This document shows, one piece after another, positions 11,499 to 23,480 of a stretch of 64,000 nt of DNA (its first letter is position 1; each line of letters opens with the position of its first letter). Source of the DNA: Rosa chinensis (lineage: Eukaryota; Streptophyta; Magnoliopsida; Rosales; Rosaceae). Position numbers and translations under genes: made by a program. The DNA lies in the NCBI RefSeq assembly GCF_002994745.2, contig NC_037090.1:29556501-29620500 (forward strand), in the 5' to 3' direction. The notes under the pieces are model-generated. The model saw only the letters and a list, made by a program, of their open reading frames with translations, did no database searches and was not told the DNA's origin.

Positions 11499-14400
11499 AT
11501 GACGACCGAGGGAAGCTTTGTGCAGCCATCCATCCCTCGCTTCGATGGTCACTATGACCATTGGGTGATGTTGATGGAAAATTTTCTGAGATCTAAGGAA
11601 TTCTGGAGCTTGGTGGAGACGGCTATGTTGAGCCCGAGAATGGAGTACAGCAGACAGCAGCCCAACGACAAAGGTTAGAGGAATTGAAGCTGAAAGATTT
11701 GAAAGTGAAGAATTATCTATTTCAGGCAATAGATAGAACCATTCTGGAGACTATTTTGCAGAAAGACACTTCGAAGCAAATCTGGGAATCGATGAAGAAA
11801 AAGTATGAGGGAAACGCTAGGGTGAAGCGTTCAATTCTTCAAGCACTCAGGAAGGATTTTGAGACTCTGGAGATGAAATCAGGTGAGAGTGTATCTGATT
11901 ATTTTTCTTGAGTCATGACTGTGGCAAACAAAATGAGGGTACATGGAGAGCAGATGCAAGATGTCAAAGTTGTCGAGAAGATCCTACGCTCTTTGACTGA
12001 GAAGTTCAATTATATTGTCTGCTCAATCGAGGAGTCAAAGGATATTGATAGCCTTTCTATTGATGAACTACAAAGTTCATTGATAGTTCATGAATAGAAA
12101 TTTCAAAAGCAGATTGGAGAAGAACAAGCTCTTAAGGTGTCATATGAGGAGAGAGTTGGAGGAAGAGGTCGTGGCAGAGCTGCATTTAGAGGAAGAGGCA
12201 GAGGAAGAGGGCGCCAACCATTCAACAAAGCAATCGTTGAATGTTACAAGTGCCATCAGCTTGGCCACTTCCAATATGAGTGTCCAACTTGGGATAAAGA
12301 AGCCAACTATGCAGAGTTGGATGAACATGAAGAAATGCTTTTGATGTCGTATGTAGAAATGAACAATGCCAGAAGGGAAGATGCTTGGTTTTTGGATTCA
12401 GGCTGCTCAAATCACATGTGTGGGGATAGAGCTTTGTTCTGTGAGCTTGATGATGCATTCCGGCAGACAGTGAAATTAGGCAACAGTACCAGAATGAGTG
12501 TTCTTGGGAAGGGAAAAGTGAGGCTACACATCAATGGCTTTAGCCATGTGATCACAGAAGTGTTCTTTGTTCCAGAGCTGAAGAATAATCTCCTGAGCAT
12601 AGGGCAATTACAGGAGAAAGGCCTTGCAATCTTAATGCAGGGAGGAAGGTGCAGAATTTATCATCCAGAGAGAGGGCTCATAATTCAAACCACTATGACA
12701 GCCAACAGGTTGTTTATCTTGTTAGCCAAGACTCAACCAGAAAAGGACTCCTGCTTTCACACAACCACCTCAGATCCTACCCACCTTTGGCATTGTAGAT
12801 TTGGTCACCTAGGCCATTAGGGTTTAAGAACCCTACAGTTTAAGAAGATGGTCCGAGGACTTCCACAACTTCCTGCCTCGCTCTACTGTGACATGTACAG
12901 ACTGTATGGTAGGGAAACAACATAGAGACCCAATCCCAAAGAAAACCTCATGGAGAGCCTCACAGAAATTACAACTCATTCACGCAGACATTTGTGGCCC
13001 AATCTCTCCTATTTCTAACAGCAAGAAAAGGTACTCTTTGTGCTTCATTGATGATTTCAGTAGGAAGGCATGGATTTATTTTTTGAATGAGAAGTCTGAG
13101 GCGTTCAATATGTTCAAATGCTTTAAGAAACTTGTTGAAAAAGAAACTGGTATGTTTATTAAGTGCTTACGCACTGATAGAGGAGGAGAATTTAATTCTG
13201 AAGAATTCAATGAGTTTTGTAAGCAGCATGGTATTAAGAGGCAACTGACCGCAGCATACACTCCTCAACAAAACGGAGTGGCAGAGAGGAAGAATCGTAC
13301 AGTGATGAACATGGTCAGATGCATGTTATCAGAGAAGAAGATGCCAAAGACCTTTTGGCCCGAAGCTGTGAATTGGACCATATATGTGCTGCATAGGTGC
13401 CCTACTCTAGCTGTTAAGGATGTCACACCTGCGGAGGCATGGAGTGGAGTGAAGCCCTCTGTTGATCATTTTAGAGTTTTTGGTTGTGTATCACATTTGC
13501 ACATACCGGATGCAAGGAGAACCAAGCTAGAGAATAAGAGTTTTTGTTGTGTTTTGTTGGGGGTTAGTGAAGAATCTAAGGCCTGTAGGCTTTATGATCC
13601 TATTGCAAAGAGGATTGTGATCAGTAGAGATGTGATTTTTGAGGAAGAGAAGCAATGGGACTGGGATAAAAGTTATGAAGAGTAGGTGTTGGTGGATTTA
13701 GAATAGGGTGATGAGCATATCAGTGGTGAAGTTGATGAGGTTTACAATGAAGAAAATGATGAAGATGAAGCTATAGAGACTGCCTCCCCAAATTCTCTAA
13801 ATGATGCAGCTCCAAATTCCCCGGATGATGAAGAAGCTCTAAATGCAAGAGAAGAAAGAGTTAGACAAGTTCCTGTCTGGATGGGTGACTACGTTAGTGG
13901 AGAAGGGCTATCAGAATTACATGAGGCATTGGCCTCAGATCCCTTGAGCTTTGATGAGGCAGTAAAGAACTCTAAATGGAGACTAGTTATGGATGCTGAT
14001 ATGGAGGCAATAGAGAACAAAACATGGGAGTTGACTGAGTTGCCAGCAGGGGCCAAGAAGATGGGGTTAAGTGGTTTTATAAGACCAAGTTTAATGAACT
14101 TGGAGCTGTGGACAAGCATAAAACTCGATTGGTGGCGAAAGGGTATTCTCAGCAACATGGTGTGGACTACACTGAAGTATTTGCTTCAGTGGCAAGGATG
14201 GAGACGGTACGGATGGTCATTGCAATGGCAGCTCAGAGAGAATGGAAGATATACCAACTTGATGTAAAGTCGGCGTTCCTCCATGGTGAATTGAGTGAAG
14301 ATGTATTTGTGGAGTAGCCGAGAGGATATGAGCAGAAAGGAAGTGAACACAAGGTCTACAAGTTGCATAAGGCCTTATATGGACTAAAGCAAGCTCCACG

Positions 14401-15467
14401 AGCTTGGTTTAGTCGTATTGAGGCTCATTTCATTAGAGAAGGGTTTCAAAGATGTCACAGTGAACAAACATTGTTCACCAAGTCTGGAGAAGGAGGTAAA
14501 ATTCTTATTGTTAGTGTTTATGTCGATGATCTCATTTTCACTGGTGATGATGAACTTATGATGGCTGATTTTAAAAGTTCGATGATGAGGGAATTTGACA
14601 TGTCTGATTAATGAGGTTTTTTCTTGGCATAGAAATGCTACAAAATTCTGATGGCATTTATATTTGTCAAAGAAAATATGCTTTAAATGTTCTGAAACGT
14701 TTGGTATGGAGAAGAGCAATGTAGTGTGCAATCCCATTGTGCCAGGTTGTAAAATGCATAGAGATGAAGACGGGGTCAGAGTTGATGAGACACTTTACAA
14801 ACAAATAGTGGGGAGTCTCATGTATATCACTGCCACTAGACCTGATATGATGTTTGTTGTGAGTTTAATAAGTCGATACATGGCTAGGCCAACTGAGCTG
14901 CATATGCAGGTTGCAAAGAGAGCATTGAGATATGTAAAGGGCACAATGAATTATGGGATATTCTACATTAAGGGAGGAGCTGAAGAGCTTATGGCGTTCA
15001 CAGATAGTGATTATGCTGGAGATGTGGAAGATAGGAGGAGCACTTCTGGTTATGTCTTCTTGATGGGTGCAGGAGCAGTAGCATGGTCTTCCAGAAAGCA
15101 ACCTTTAGTTGCTCTCTCGACCACAGAATCAGAGTTCGTGGCAGCTGCAACTTGTGCTTGTCAGGGGGTCTGGATGAGAAGAATATTGAAGAAGTTGGGA
15201 TACTCTCAAGAAGGTTGCACCATAGTGAAGTGTGATAACAGTTCAGCCATTAAGCTCTCTAAAAATCCAATCATGCATGGTCGCAGCAAGCACATTGATG
15301 TGCGTTTTCATTTTTTGAGGGATCTCACTAAAGATGGGGTTGTTGAACTTGTGCATTGTGGGACTCAAGATCAAGTGGCAGACTTGATGACTAAGCCACT
15401 GAAGTTGGATGCATTTCTGAAGTTGAGAAAGCTGCTGGGTGTTCAAGAAGTACCTGGGATAAACTAA
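11499..15467 (+). pseudogene. Copia gag-pol polyprotein, broken
   Basis: Gag starts at ATG 11499. A frame change near 11617 is followed by RLEELKLKDLKVKNYLFQA. An RGRGR-rich stretch and a CCHC knuckle (CYKCHQLGHFQYEC) lie near 12160-12285. The protease motif WFLDSGCSNHM lies near 12388. The integrase part shows the GKQH zinc-binding region, FIDDFSRKAWIYF, LRTDRGGEF and TPQQNGVAERKNR (12890-13400). The reverse transcriptase shows YVDDLIFTG (14520) and RNase H shows TDSDYAGD (15000). In-frame stops lie at 11909, 12095, 12818, 13683, 14315 and 14609, with at least two more frame changes (about 12830-12890 and 14060-14110). All domains are recognisable, so decay is by point changes and not by large deletion. 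Confidence 0.93.
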
Positions 15468-15483
15468 TTGCTATCTGCATTAG

Positions 15484-15497
15484 TTTAAGGGAGGGAA
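15484..15497 (+). promoter_or_regulatory. Copia polypurine tract
   Basis: The purine-rich run AAGGGAGGGAA lies directly before the 3' LTR, the expected plus-strand priming site. Confidence 0.8.
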
Positions 15498-15786
15498 TGA
15501 CAGGTATAGGGACTCCTTGTAAGATTAGGATCCCTTACCATTTAGAGTTGTTTTCTGTTTCAAATAAATCCCTATTATGTAGGGAGACTTGTTTTGTGTT
15601 TTGACTCTTTCTTGCTGCACTTTACCACGTTTCAGTTAGTGTAAATCGTGGGCTGTTCTTTACATTCAGTTTGTTCATGTAAGGCTATATATTAGCCAAG
15701 GTTGTTATTTCAATAAAGAAGGTCATTCCTCCGATTGTTCTAAGTTCTTGATCTTGCATTCTTATTCTTGATCATATTTCATAACA
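15498..15786 (+). repeat. Copia 3' LTR (289 bp, intact)
   Basis: Begins TGACAGGTATAGGG and ends TTCATAACA, followed by the target duplication AGCAA. It differs from the split 5' LTR by scattered substitutions and a small indel after GTAGGGAGAC, so the insertion is not recent. Confidence 0.95.
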
Positions 15787-15791
15787 AGCAA

Positions 15792-16300
15792 TATTTAGTA
15801 GTTTCGATCGAGCAAAAGATATTTCTTCTTTTCTGAATTTTTATTCCTTGAAACGATGGAAGTTAACTGGGGCATTACCACGAGTCATTTTTTGTATGCG
15901 TGTGTTCATGGATAACTAGCATGTATAATATTAACGGAGCGTCAGAAGATACTATTGCAAAAAGAGACGAATTGGACTCATTTCTTGAGCAAACCCGATC
16001 AGAAACTAAGCCCCGAGTTTACAATAATTCCACATGCAGCTTGGAGAGAAGCCTGGTATCGTTTCCTTAATTACCTCCGATTCAAGTATATTAATTTTCA
16101 CCCAAAAAAAAAAATCTTAAAAGTTCAATAGTATATTATTGTTAGTTCTCAGGATCTCAACCTCTCATGTGCTCAACAACAATGGTATCACAGGAATTCT
16201 CTATCCTTCCTCCAGATTTTTAACAATGATATCACTATGCATGTACTACTGCATAATCTCTAGGTTTTTCTTAACTTATTTGTCTGGTTTACAAGGATAC
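15792..16300. other. Spacer, no gene recognised
   Basis: AT-rich sequence on the far side of the Copia insertion. It is the continuation of the pre-insertion locus that ends at 8366. Short open frames have no resemblance to a known family. Confidence 0.45.
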
Positions 16301-16690
16301 CATGCATACCGTACCAATTAGCTGCAAGGATCAGGAGTCTCTCATGCTATCACCAAACTATATGATTTCCAGCATCTTCAATATGAAGATTTTGCCATAC
16401 TCTCCGATGCTGCTCTTGTTCTCAACCCAACAAGTCAGCACAACCCTCTCAACCCTCAAAGTCAATAAAACCCTTATAAGCCTCATAGTCAGCATTCAGC
16501 AACCTACTTTAGCGGAAGATGAAAACTTATAAGAAATATTTGAAGGCCACGGTTTATCAAATATTGATCCACTTGAACCGCTATCCACATCTCATAATAT
16601 TTTCTTAAATACAAAGTTATTTTCGTCAAATCCTGAGAAGATAGAATCAAGTGGAAGGAAATCCAAATATGCTGATATTGAACTTGTTAG
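16301..16690 (+). pseudogene. Dispersed gene fragment, copy 2 of 3
   Basis: This is the longest copy of the fragment also seen near 7640-7816 and 31306-31556. Plus-strand reading gives DFAILSDAALVLNPTSQHNP followed by a run rich in N, P, Q and S, then further on STSHN and EKIESSGRKSKYADIE. Several stops and frame changes separate the pieces. The asparagine/glutamine/proline composition suggests the disordered part of a regulatory protein, but I do not recognise the parent. Confidence 0.5.
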
Positions 16691-16717
16691 TGAAGATACT
16701 TTCATTTTTCGTTTTAA

Positions 16718-16747
16718 CTTCTCTCTCTCTCTCTCTTTCTCTCTCTG
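16718..16747. repeat. (CT)n microsatellite
   Basis: A short interrupted CT run between two fragments of coding-like sequence. Confidence 0.9.
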
Positions 16748-16780
16748 GTGCAAATTTTTTGTTGAACCAAGACTTCTAAT

Positions 16781-17236
16781 GTGCCATGTATTTGTGTGGT
16801 CCAGATGATATACATGGCTATAGAAGCTATGTGGCATTCTGGGGTTCAAGGCAGTACCACTCAACAAATACCCCAATTCATGCCATATATGCCCATGGGG
16901 TCTGGAATGGGAATGGTTAATATTTGTGGTAATTTAGCAGGAGGAACAAGACTGCCTTTTCTATCTGTTCCATCAACTTCCGTTCCAAACTTGCCTGTAT
17001 TTTTTGGACCAAGATTTGTTACATTCCCTCAATTCCCAGCGCTACCTCCGTCTCCGCCACCATTCATGGCTGCACAAGCAATGCCTATAGTCAGTACCAC
17101 GTACATCCACTACTACTACTATTGTTCAGCCACAAAATATTCCTTACACACTCAACCCTGCAAACCAAGGAGAGTAGTACTTCTCAATACAATACAAAAA
17201 CGACAAGGGATTGCAAGAAGAAAGTACCACGTCTAG
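16781..17236 (+). pseudogene. Coding-like frame rich in Met, Pro and Gly, unidentified
   Basis: The 151-codon frame includes AIEAMWHSGVQGSTTQQIPQ, FMPYMPMGSGMGM and later PRFVTFPQFPALPPSPPPF. This composition resembles the disordered C-terminal half of some plant bHLH (PIF-like) transcription factors, but no bHLH domain is present, so the identity is a guess. It directly follows fragment copy 2 and may be part of the same broken gene. The last third (near 17100) is less convincing. Confidence 0.35.
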
Positions 17237-17239
17237 TAG

Positions 17240-17865
17240 CGGAAATTGATCTTTTAGATATTTATCAATCGCTTGCTGGTTTTTCAGACTGAAATTTTGA
17301 GGATTTTGGTGTTTAATTGAAGCACATAATATTGTCTAATATGGATCTGTACAGATCTACTCCAATGGAATGATATAATTCAAAATCAACTGCTATATTT
17401 AGTATGAAATTTAACAAAGTTAGGAAATTGCTACTAATTTGAATTGTACTCATCTGAGAAACATGGACAATAATATTTTACTATTTATTGTTTAAGATGG
17501 TTTATATGTTAGTGATTTTTTTACATCAATTGTTTTACCGTTGATTATGGGAATGTTTGAACATTATATAGAAATATAAAGTGATGGATACTCGCATGAT
17601 AATACCTTATTCAAGTCCATAGGTAGGTAATCGAGTCTCATTTTTATTTGTTTAATCATCCCTAGCTCCATCTTTATATTTGTTTTAGTTTTAAATGCTT
17701 TTGTTTGATGTGTTGCAAACGGAAAGATATATATGTAAAAGACTCATGAAAGCAACATACAGGGTATCTAAAGTTTTGTTGCCCTCTAGGATATGCTTCT
17801 GAAGTATATAGTTTTAACTATTTAGTTCGTGTATATTTAGGACCTTAATCTATCTTGTTTATTTC
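17240..17865. other. Spacer, no gene recognised
   Basis: AT-rich sequence leading to the edge of the hAT element. Nothing can be supported. Confidence 0.45.
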
Positions 17866-18148
17866 ATTACCAAAATATCGGGTTTTTAGGAAATATTGAT
17901 GGTCTAGAAAATGGAAATATCGTGGATATATCGATTTTGGTAAATAATCAAGAAAAATGATGGAAATTTGAAGAAAGTATGGAAATTTTAAGTGAAACTT
18001 TTGAATATATTTGTTTTATCAATTATCTACTATATATGAAAAGAAAACCTTGAATAAACATTGTTATATAGCGAGTAGTAATAATTTAAGATGAAAAGTA
18101 AATGCTGAATCTTTGACAATTATTAAAAATTTTGAAATAAACATCTAA

Positions 18149-19566
18149 TCTATACTATTATTAAGATAAGAGACTTTGTTAGCCAAAACTGAAATTTTTG
18201 ACAGATTTGCCTCTGAAAGATTAAAAAACTTTGAGAATAAATTAAAGGATTAAATTCAGTTTACCCCCCTAAGGTTTGGGGGTAATTTCATGTTAGTCCC
18301 TGTCCTTTCAATTTAATCAGTTTACCCCCCAAGCTTTCCAATTTCAATCAGCCGTGTCCAATTTCTACTATTCCGTCCAATTTGGACAGTTAAATCTGAC
18401 TTTTGAGGGCTAAAATGGTCATTTCAAGACAAAAAAAAACTATAAAAAAAAAAGGAATTTTTTTTCTTTTTTTCGTTTTTTTTTTTTTTTCATTTTAAAT
18501 TTTCATTTCAACACAAAAAAAAAAACTAAAAAACTAAAAAAAAAAAATTTCTTTTTTTTCGTTTTTTTTTTTTTTTATTTCTGTTTTTTTTTTTTTTTTT
18601 TTCATTTAAATTTTTTTTTTATATATAAATTTTGTCCTCAACCAATACACCACAAGTTATGATAGGTTTATAAAAACAAAAATATACTATAGGTGGTTGA
18701 AAGTCTCACGCTGATTTACGATATTTATGATATATCTCCGATAAAGAGAAAAATTTTAGGATATATCCCCAATAAAGTGAAGAAATGTCTGTGTAAAATT
18801 ATTTTTTACAGATAAAGTGTAAAATCTTGAAGAAATATCTGTGTAAAATCATTTTTTACAGAAATTTATAAATAAAGTGTAAAATCATTTTTTACAGATA
18901 TTTCTTCACTTTATTGAGGATATCTCTTAAAATTCTTCACTTTATCAGAGATATATCACAAATATCGTAGATCAGCGAGTGGCTTTCAACCACCTAGAGT
19001 ATCTTTTTGTTCTTATAAACCTCTTATAACTTGTGGTATATAGGTTGAAGACAAAATAAAAAAAATAAAAAATAAAAGTACAGAAGAAAAAAATAAAAAA
19101 ATAAAAAAAACGAAAAAACAGAAAAAATAAAAATAAAAAACAGAAAAAACAGAAGAAAAAATATTAAAAAAAAAAGAAAAAATAAAAAAATTCCTTTTTT
19201 TTTTATAGTTTTTTTTTTGTCTTGAAATGACCATTTTAGCCCTAAAAAATCAGATTTAACGTCCAAATTGGATGGAATGGACACGGTTGAGGAGAATTGA
19301 CAAGTTTAGGGGGTAAACTGATTAAATTGAAAGGACAGGGACTAACATGAAATTACCCCCAAACCTCAGGGGGGTAAACTGAATTTAATCCTAAATTAAA
19401 TCATAAGGGTAAATATGATCATTACAAAATAGATTTTTACTAAGAAAATTAAAAAGAAATTATCCCGTTATCCCACTATTTTCTCTTTACAATAACTATT
19501 TTGTTTTATTTTTATTTTTTAAATAAAAAACCATTACACATGCAGAGCATGTATAAAGAAGACTAG
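18149..19566. mobile_element. Helitron-like non-autonomous element
   Basis: It starts TCTATACTATTATTAA directly after an A. It ends in CTAG followed by T, with a short hairpin (CATGCAGAGCATG, around 19540-19552) about 10 bases before the end. TC start, 3' hairpin, CTRR end and insertion between A and T are the Helitron hallmarks. The sequence on its two sides (up to 18148 and from 19567) becomes continuous when compared with the uninterrupted hAT copy at 30225-30560, which supports the boundaries. A foldback element occupies most of its interior. Confidence 0.8.
18247..19391. mobile_element. Foldback TIR element, 1145 bp, 9-bp TSD (Mutator-like)
   Basis: The left end reads GGATTAAATTCAGTTTACCCC. 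The right end is its complement, GGGGTAAACTGAATTTAATCC. Identical flanks TAAATTAAA (18238-18246 and 19392-19400) form a 9-bp target duplication, typical of MULEs. The complementarity extends far inward: about 18690-18770 (GGTGGTTGAAAGTC, GATATATCTCCGATAAAG) pairs with about 18945-19000, so nearly the whole element can form one giant hairpin centred near 18850. The interior is A/T homopolymer-rich and non-coding; the short frames near 19013-19284 are low-complexity artefacts. Confidence 0.88.
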
Positions 19567-22500
19567 TTTTTTTTATGGCTGGAAAACAAATGGGCCATCA
19601 CACCTTATATACATTCTTTGTACATATCATACATTATATCTTGAATTACATGAGTAACTTAGAACCACATAGAGGACCTATGAGGTACAAAATCTTCACT
19701 ATCTTCATCATCTCTATGTGTAGAGTTTTGAGTGTATTGTGAAGAATAGTCATTAAATGATAGATTCCCTTTGTAGTTTTGTATGTATGACTTATATATA
19801 TGCCAACCATATGGGTCGGGTGGGTGGGGGGATTGGCTATGCGTTTCGGTGTTGGTAGTTATAGTAGGGATCATGCATTGCTCGACTTTGGCCATGACCA
19901 TAATCATTTGAAGATTGCCCTCAAATTGTGTCCATGAGTTGTCACTTGATTGCATGTCATATGGCATGATATCTGCTGGATAAGGCATTGCCAAGTTTTG
20001 CCCTTAAGGATAAGGTCCATAATTGCTTCCTCCCATACCAAATGAATCAAAAGTGGGAGATAAAAAATCATCTTCATGCCTTGACATGCTTCCATGGCCT
20101 CTTTCCCTTGGTGTATAGTGTTTTCTAATAGCACCAATACCTGATCCTGCTTTCTTACTCCCATGATCTTCATCTTGTGTTGCATGTGTGAAGCATGGGT
20201 CACAAGTAAATCGGCTCATGTGACCAATTTGACTTCCATTATAACCTCCAACCCTATCATCATCTCCACCTCCGCTGTAACTTCCACTACCTCCATCTCT
20301 GATGCTTGATGAGCCTCATGATCTTATGCTAGAGTTATCATTTGTCCTTGAAGGAATATGTAAGCCATGAGACTCTCTGCAAGAGGAATGAGGTAAAAGA
20401 TTAGATCGGTCCATTAGATCGGTCCTATAATCTCTTCTCGAATTACTTGCTCTACATTCATTCCTCTGCACGTGCTTGTTCAGCAACTCTGGGAGATAGA
20501 TTGCCCTCCTCATCATCCAAATGAAGTGGTTTGATCCATTCATAAAGTTGATCTCTCTCTTCATCATTAAACTCAGTACCAATATCAAAGACATCCAATG
20601 GATCTTTTTGGTCCACTTGAGAATACACAGCTTCTCTGTCTCAAAATTTTAAACCTCATGTTGTAATAGCAGAATACCAATTTCTCTAGCCTACTATATC
20701 CCAACATGTTTCTTTGCTTAGTATGAATTAGTGTAAATGTACTCCAATTTCTTTCACTGGCAGATGCTGATGCTATTTGTGATAACACTTTGATAGCTAT
20801 CTTTCTCACAGTAGGTGCACTACTTCATACATAACCCACCAATCAGCTATCATAAAAATTCATTTGCATAAGTCAGAAAGCATCAACTGCAATTGTAAGA
20901 GACATCAACTCAATATAGTAATTATGTGGACTCATATGAAATATTTTACTATATACCTACTAAGAGACATCTTTGTTCTAGCTGCAATTGTTGTTGCCAT
21001 GCCAAACTTGCATCCTTAAAATATGTAAGCTGAATAACATAGAAAAAAATTAAAATTTATTATAATCAAAACCAAAAGTATAACTTGCCACACAAGGAGT
21101 ATGAAATAGAGAGGCGGCAAACTTGAAGTATGGGTGCAGAAAAATTTTGAACTTAGGTTATTCTCATCTTCTTTAGGTAACTCCTTTCTAATACGACCAG
21201 GTTACGAGGAAATCGATTTTGGTGGAGCTAGGCTCACTTGAAGACACTTCTCCAATCTGAACCAATCCTGGACATCGTATCATACTAAAATGAACCTAGT
21301 GAAAGACAAGTTTTTGACCCAAAACAATTTTGACTCTAAAAGGAAACCAAAAACCAATAAGCATTGGCAATTTAGAAATCTTTAGGCAATAGCAATCAAA
21401 CCTCTTTTCCGTATTGACCTATTGTTGGAGAGTTAGGGTCCAATTTAGAAAATACTTTATGCACAGCTTCAATAAGCATACAATCATCTCCGACGCCCGG
21501 TCTATAATTGTATCAAGGATTCAAATAATAACCTATATTAAGAAAATATATATAACAGTCAGTAAACTACATCTACATTTAATAATTATAGTTTGCTATA
21601 TAATTGGTGTAGTATGTACCTGCTGAATGCAAATCGTGTCATAATGTTTTGAACCACCGATCATCGATAATTTTTACTACTCATTTTGCTCCATGCTTTC
21701 TTTCTAACTCTTGTTTCACTACACACATCAGCTCATAAACGACACCCATGATTTGATAAACTTATGTGTCAATGACGCGTAATACTTTATAATGGGCCTT
21801 AGAAATTTGACACACATTTTCCACTTGATCCAAAATGCTTGATCATGTACAATATCATCAATGATGTGACCATGATCAGTGCGATTAAAATTGCTGTTGG
21901 TCCACCAATCACTTGTAAACAATTGTTTCGATCTTGACTTCCTCATAATTAAGCTTTCTAATGAAATGAAGTTGGTTGCAACTTGTGTTGGTGCGGCACA
22001 AATAATTTCTCATTTATAAAAATCTCACATCTTTGTTAATAACAAATTATGATTGTAAAGGTATTTTGAAAGGGAAAAATTCACCAACGGTGTCTGGACA
22101 CTTAGGGGACTTTCAGAATGATACCTGAACTTACAAAGTTATCAATGTGATACCTGGACTCATTTTTTCATATCAATGTCGTACCTACGACCAATTTCCG
22201 TCACAGAGCCGTCAAATTTTGCACGTGCAATGCACGTGAGTCACTTAATGAAGACAAAAAGACCGATTTAGCCTCGAGAAAAATTCACCAACGGTGTCTG
22301 GACACTTAGGGGACATTCAGAATGATACCTGAACTTACAAAGTTATCAATGTGATACCTGGACTCATTTTTTCATATCAACGTCGTACCTACGACCAATT
22401 TCTGTCACGGAGCCGTTAAATTTTGCACATGCGATGCACGTGAGTCACTTAATAAAGACAAAAAGACTGATTTACCCTCAAAAGTTTTTTTTTTCCTTTT

Positions 22501-22600
22501 CTTTTCTTTCTTTCTTTCTTTATTCTTCTTCTTCTTCTTTTTTGGTTTCTTTATTCTCTCCTCTCCTTGCCAACACCACTACTTTCGGAGAACCCACCAT

Positions 22601-23095
22601 ATGGAATATGCAGGAAGAAAAATGGGGGAGAGCCACAACAACCTCCACCACTGCGCAATGACGTCGTCCTCCGCTGCTTCTCGATTGGGTTTGGGTATAA
22701 GGACTGCTTCTTCCTCCACCGCCAGCGAAATCGTGGAGGCTCGAGGCCAAATTCTAAGGGCCACCGACCAGAAGGACTGTCACATCAAGGTCTACACCGC
22801 CAAAGGCCCCAGGGACCACCGCGTCAGGCTCGGATACGACCGGCCCAGCAAGGCAGTCGATTGGGTCATCAAGAAAGCTAAGGCCACAATCGACGAGCTT
22901 GACAAGCTGCCGCCGTGGAACCCGAACTCAATTTCTGTTCAGACAACATCTTCTCCGACGGTGCCGATATCTGTCGTGCAGGACACGCAGAACGCGAGCC
23001 TCCATTTCTCGATGGTGGAGGTTCCGAGTTCTTTGTCTGCTAATCGACGAGGCGTAATGGTGGGTAGCAGCGGAGTGGCGGAGCTAGTGAATTAG
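22601..23095 (+). pseudogene. Captured TCP transcription factor fragment (CIN/TCP4-like)
   Basis: An open frame of 164 codons. Residues 49-110 read as a TCP domain: GQILRAT, KVYTAKGPRDHRVRL, then directly LGYDRPSKAVDWVIKKAK and ELDKLPPWNP. This is the basic region and second helix of a class II (CIN-type) TCP, a plant DNA-binding family controlling cell proliferation in leaves and flowers. About 14 residues that normally join the basic region to GYDRPSK (first helix and loop) are missing, and QKDC replaces a normally conserved basic motif. DNA binding is therefore unlikely. The first 48 residues and the tail after residue 115 are only partly TCP-like. It lies wholly inside the Pack-MULE and is open but probably not a working TCP. 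Confidence 0.85.
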
Positions 23096-23480
23096 AACAG
23101 CTCGAAGTTGTCTGCTAGACTGAAGAAGTTGCAGGTGAGGATGGTGTGGAGGTGGTGTTGCATGTCGGGAACGACAGAGAGGATGGCAGGGTGGGATTGG
23201 AGCTGTGATTTGAGAGTAGAGGGCTGGCAGGGTCTGAGTTTCTGATCAATGGTGTATAAAAGGGGTCGGAGAAGAGAATGAGAGTGGTGGTGGCTAAGTC
23301 GTCGGCGGTGGCGGCGGGGATGAACTCGGAGTGAGCGGTGAAGATTTGAAGTGGGGGGAACCATAAACATCTGCATGAAGGTGGATTGAGACACAGCGGC
23401 AATGTTTGATCGGCAATCGGGGGTGGGAATCGGACGAGCAAGATGATTTGAATCTTGATGATTCAAATCAGGGGAAGAAG
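23092..23480 (-). pseudogene. Captured subtilase (SBT) propeptide fragment, opposite orientation
   Basis: On the minus strand a frame ending at 23092 contains HSLLRPLLYT and LQSHPAILSVVPDMQHHLHT followed by SLADNFELF. This resembles the end of the I9 inhibitor propeptide of plant subtilisin-like proteases, where a Ser/His-Pro-x-hydrophobic-(L/V)-S-V-x-P-D segment precedes the cleavage region. The catalytic domain is absent. It abuts the TCP fragment, suggesting two separate capture events within one Pack-MULE. Recognition rests on one short motif. Confidence 0.6.

Larger units (their letters stand above)
8367..15786 (+). mobile_element. Ty1/Copia LTR retrotransposon, decayed, with nested insertion in its 5' LTR
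   Basis: Both ends carry the same LTR (starts TGACAGGTATAGGG, ends TTCATAACA). The element is flanked by identical 5-bp duplications AGCAA (8362-8366 and 15787-15791). The internal domain order is gag, protease, integrase, reverse transcriptase, RNase H, which is the Copia order. A primer binding site follows the 5' LTR and a purine tract precedes the 3' LTR. The 5' LTR is split by a 2.77-kb insertion. The coding region has several stops and frameshifts, so the copy is not autonomous. Confidence 0.95.

Noticed and set aside
19013..19284. Hydrophobic minus-strand frames rich in Phe and Leu
   Set aside because: Translation of A-rich low-complexity sequence inside the foldback element; not a membrane protein.
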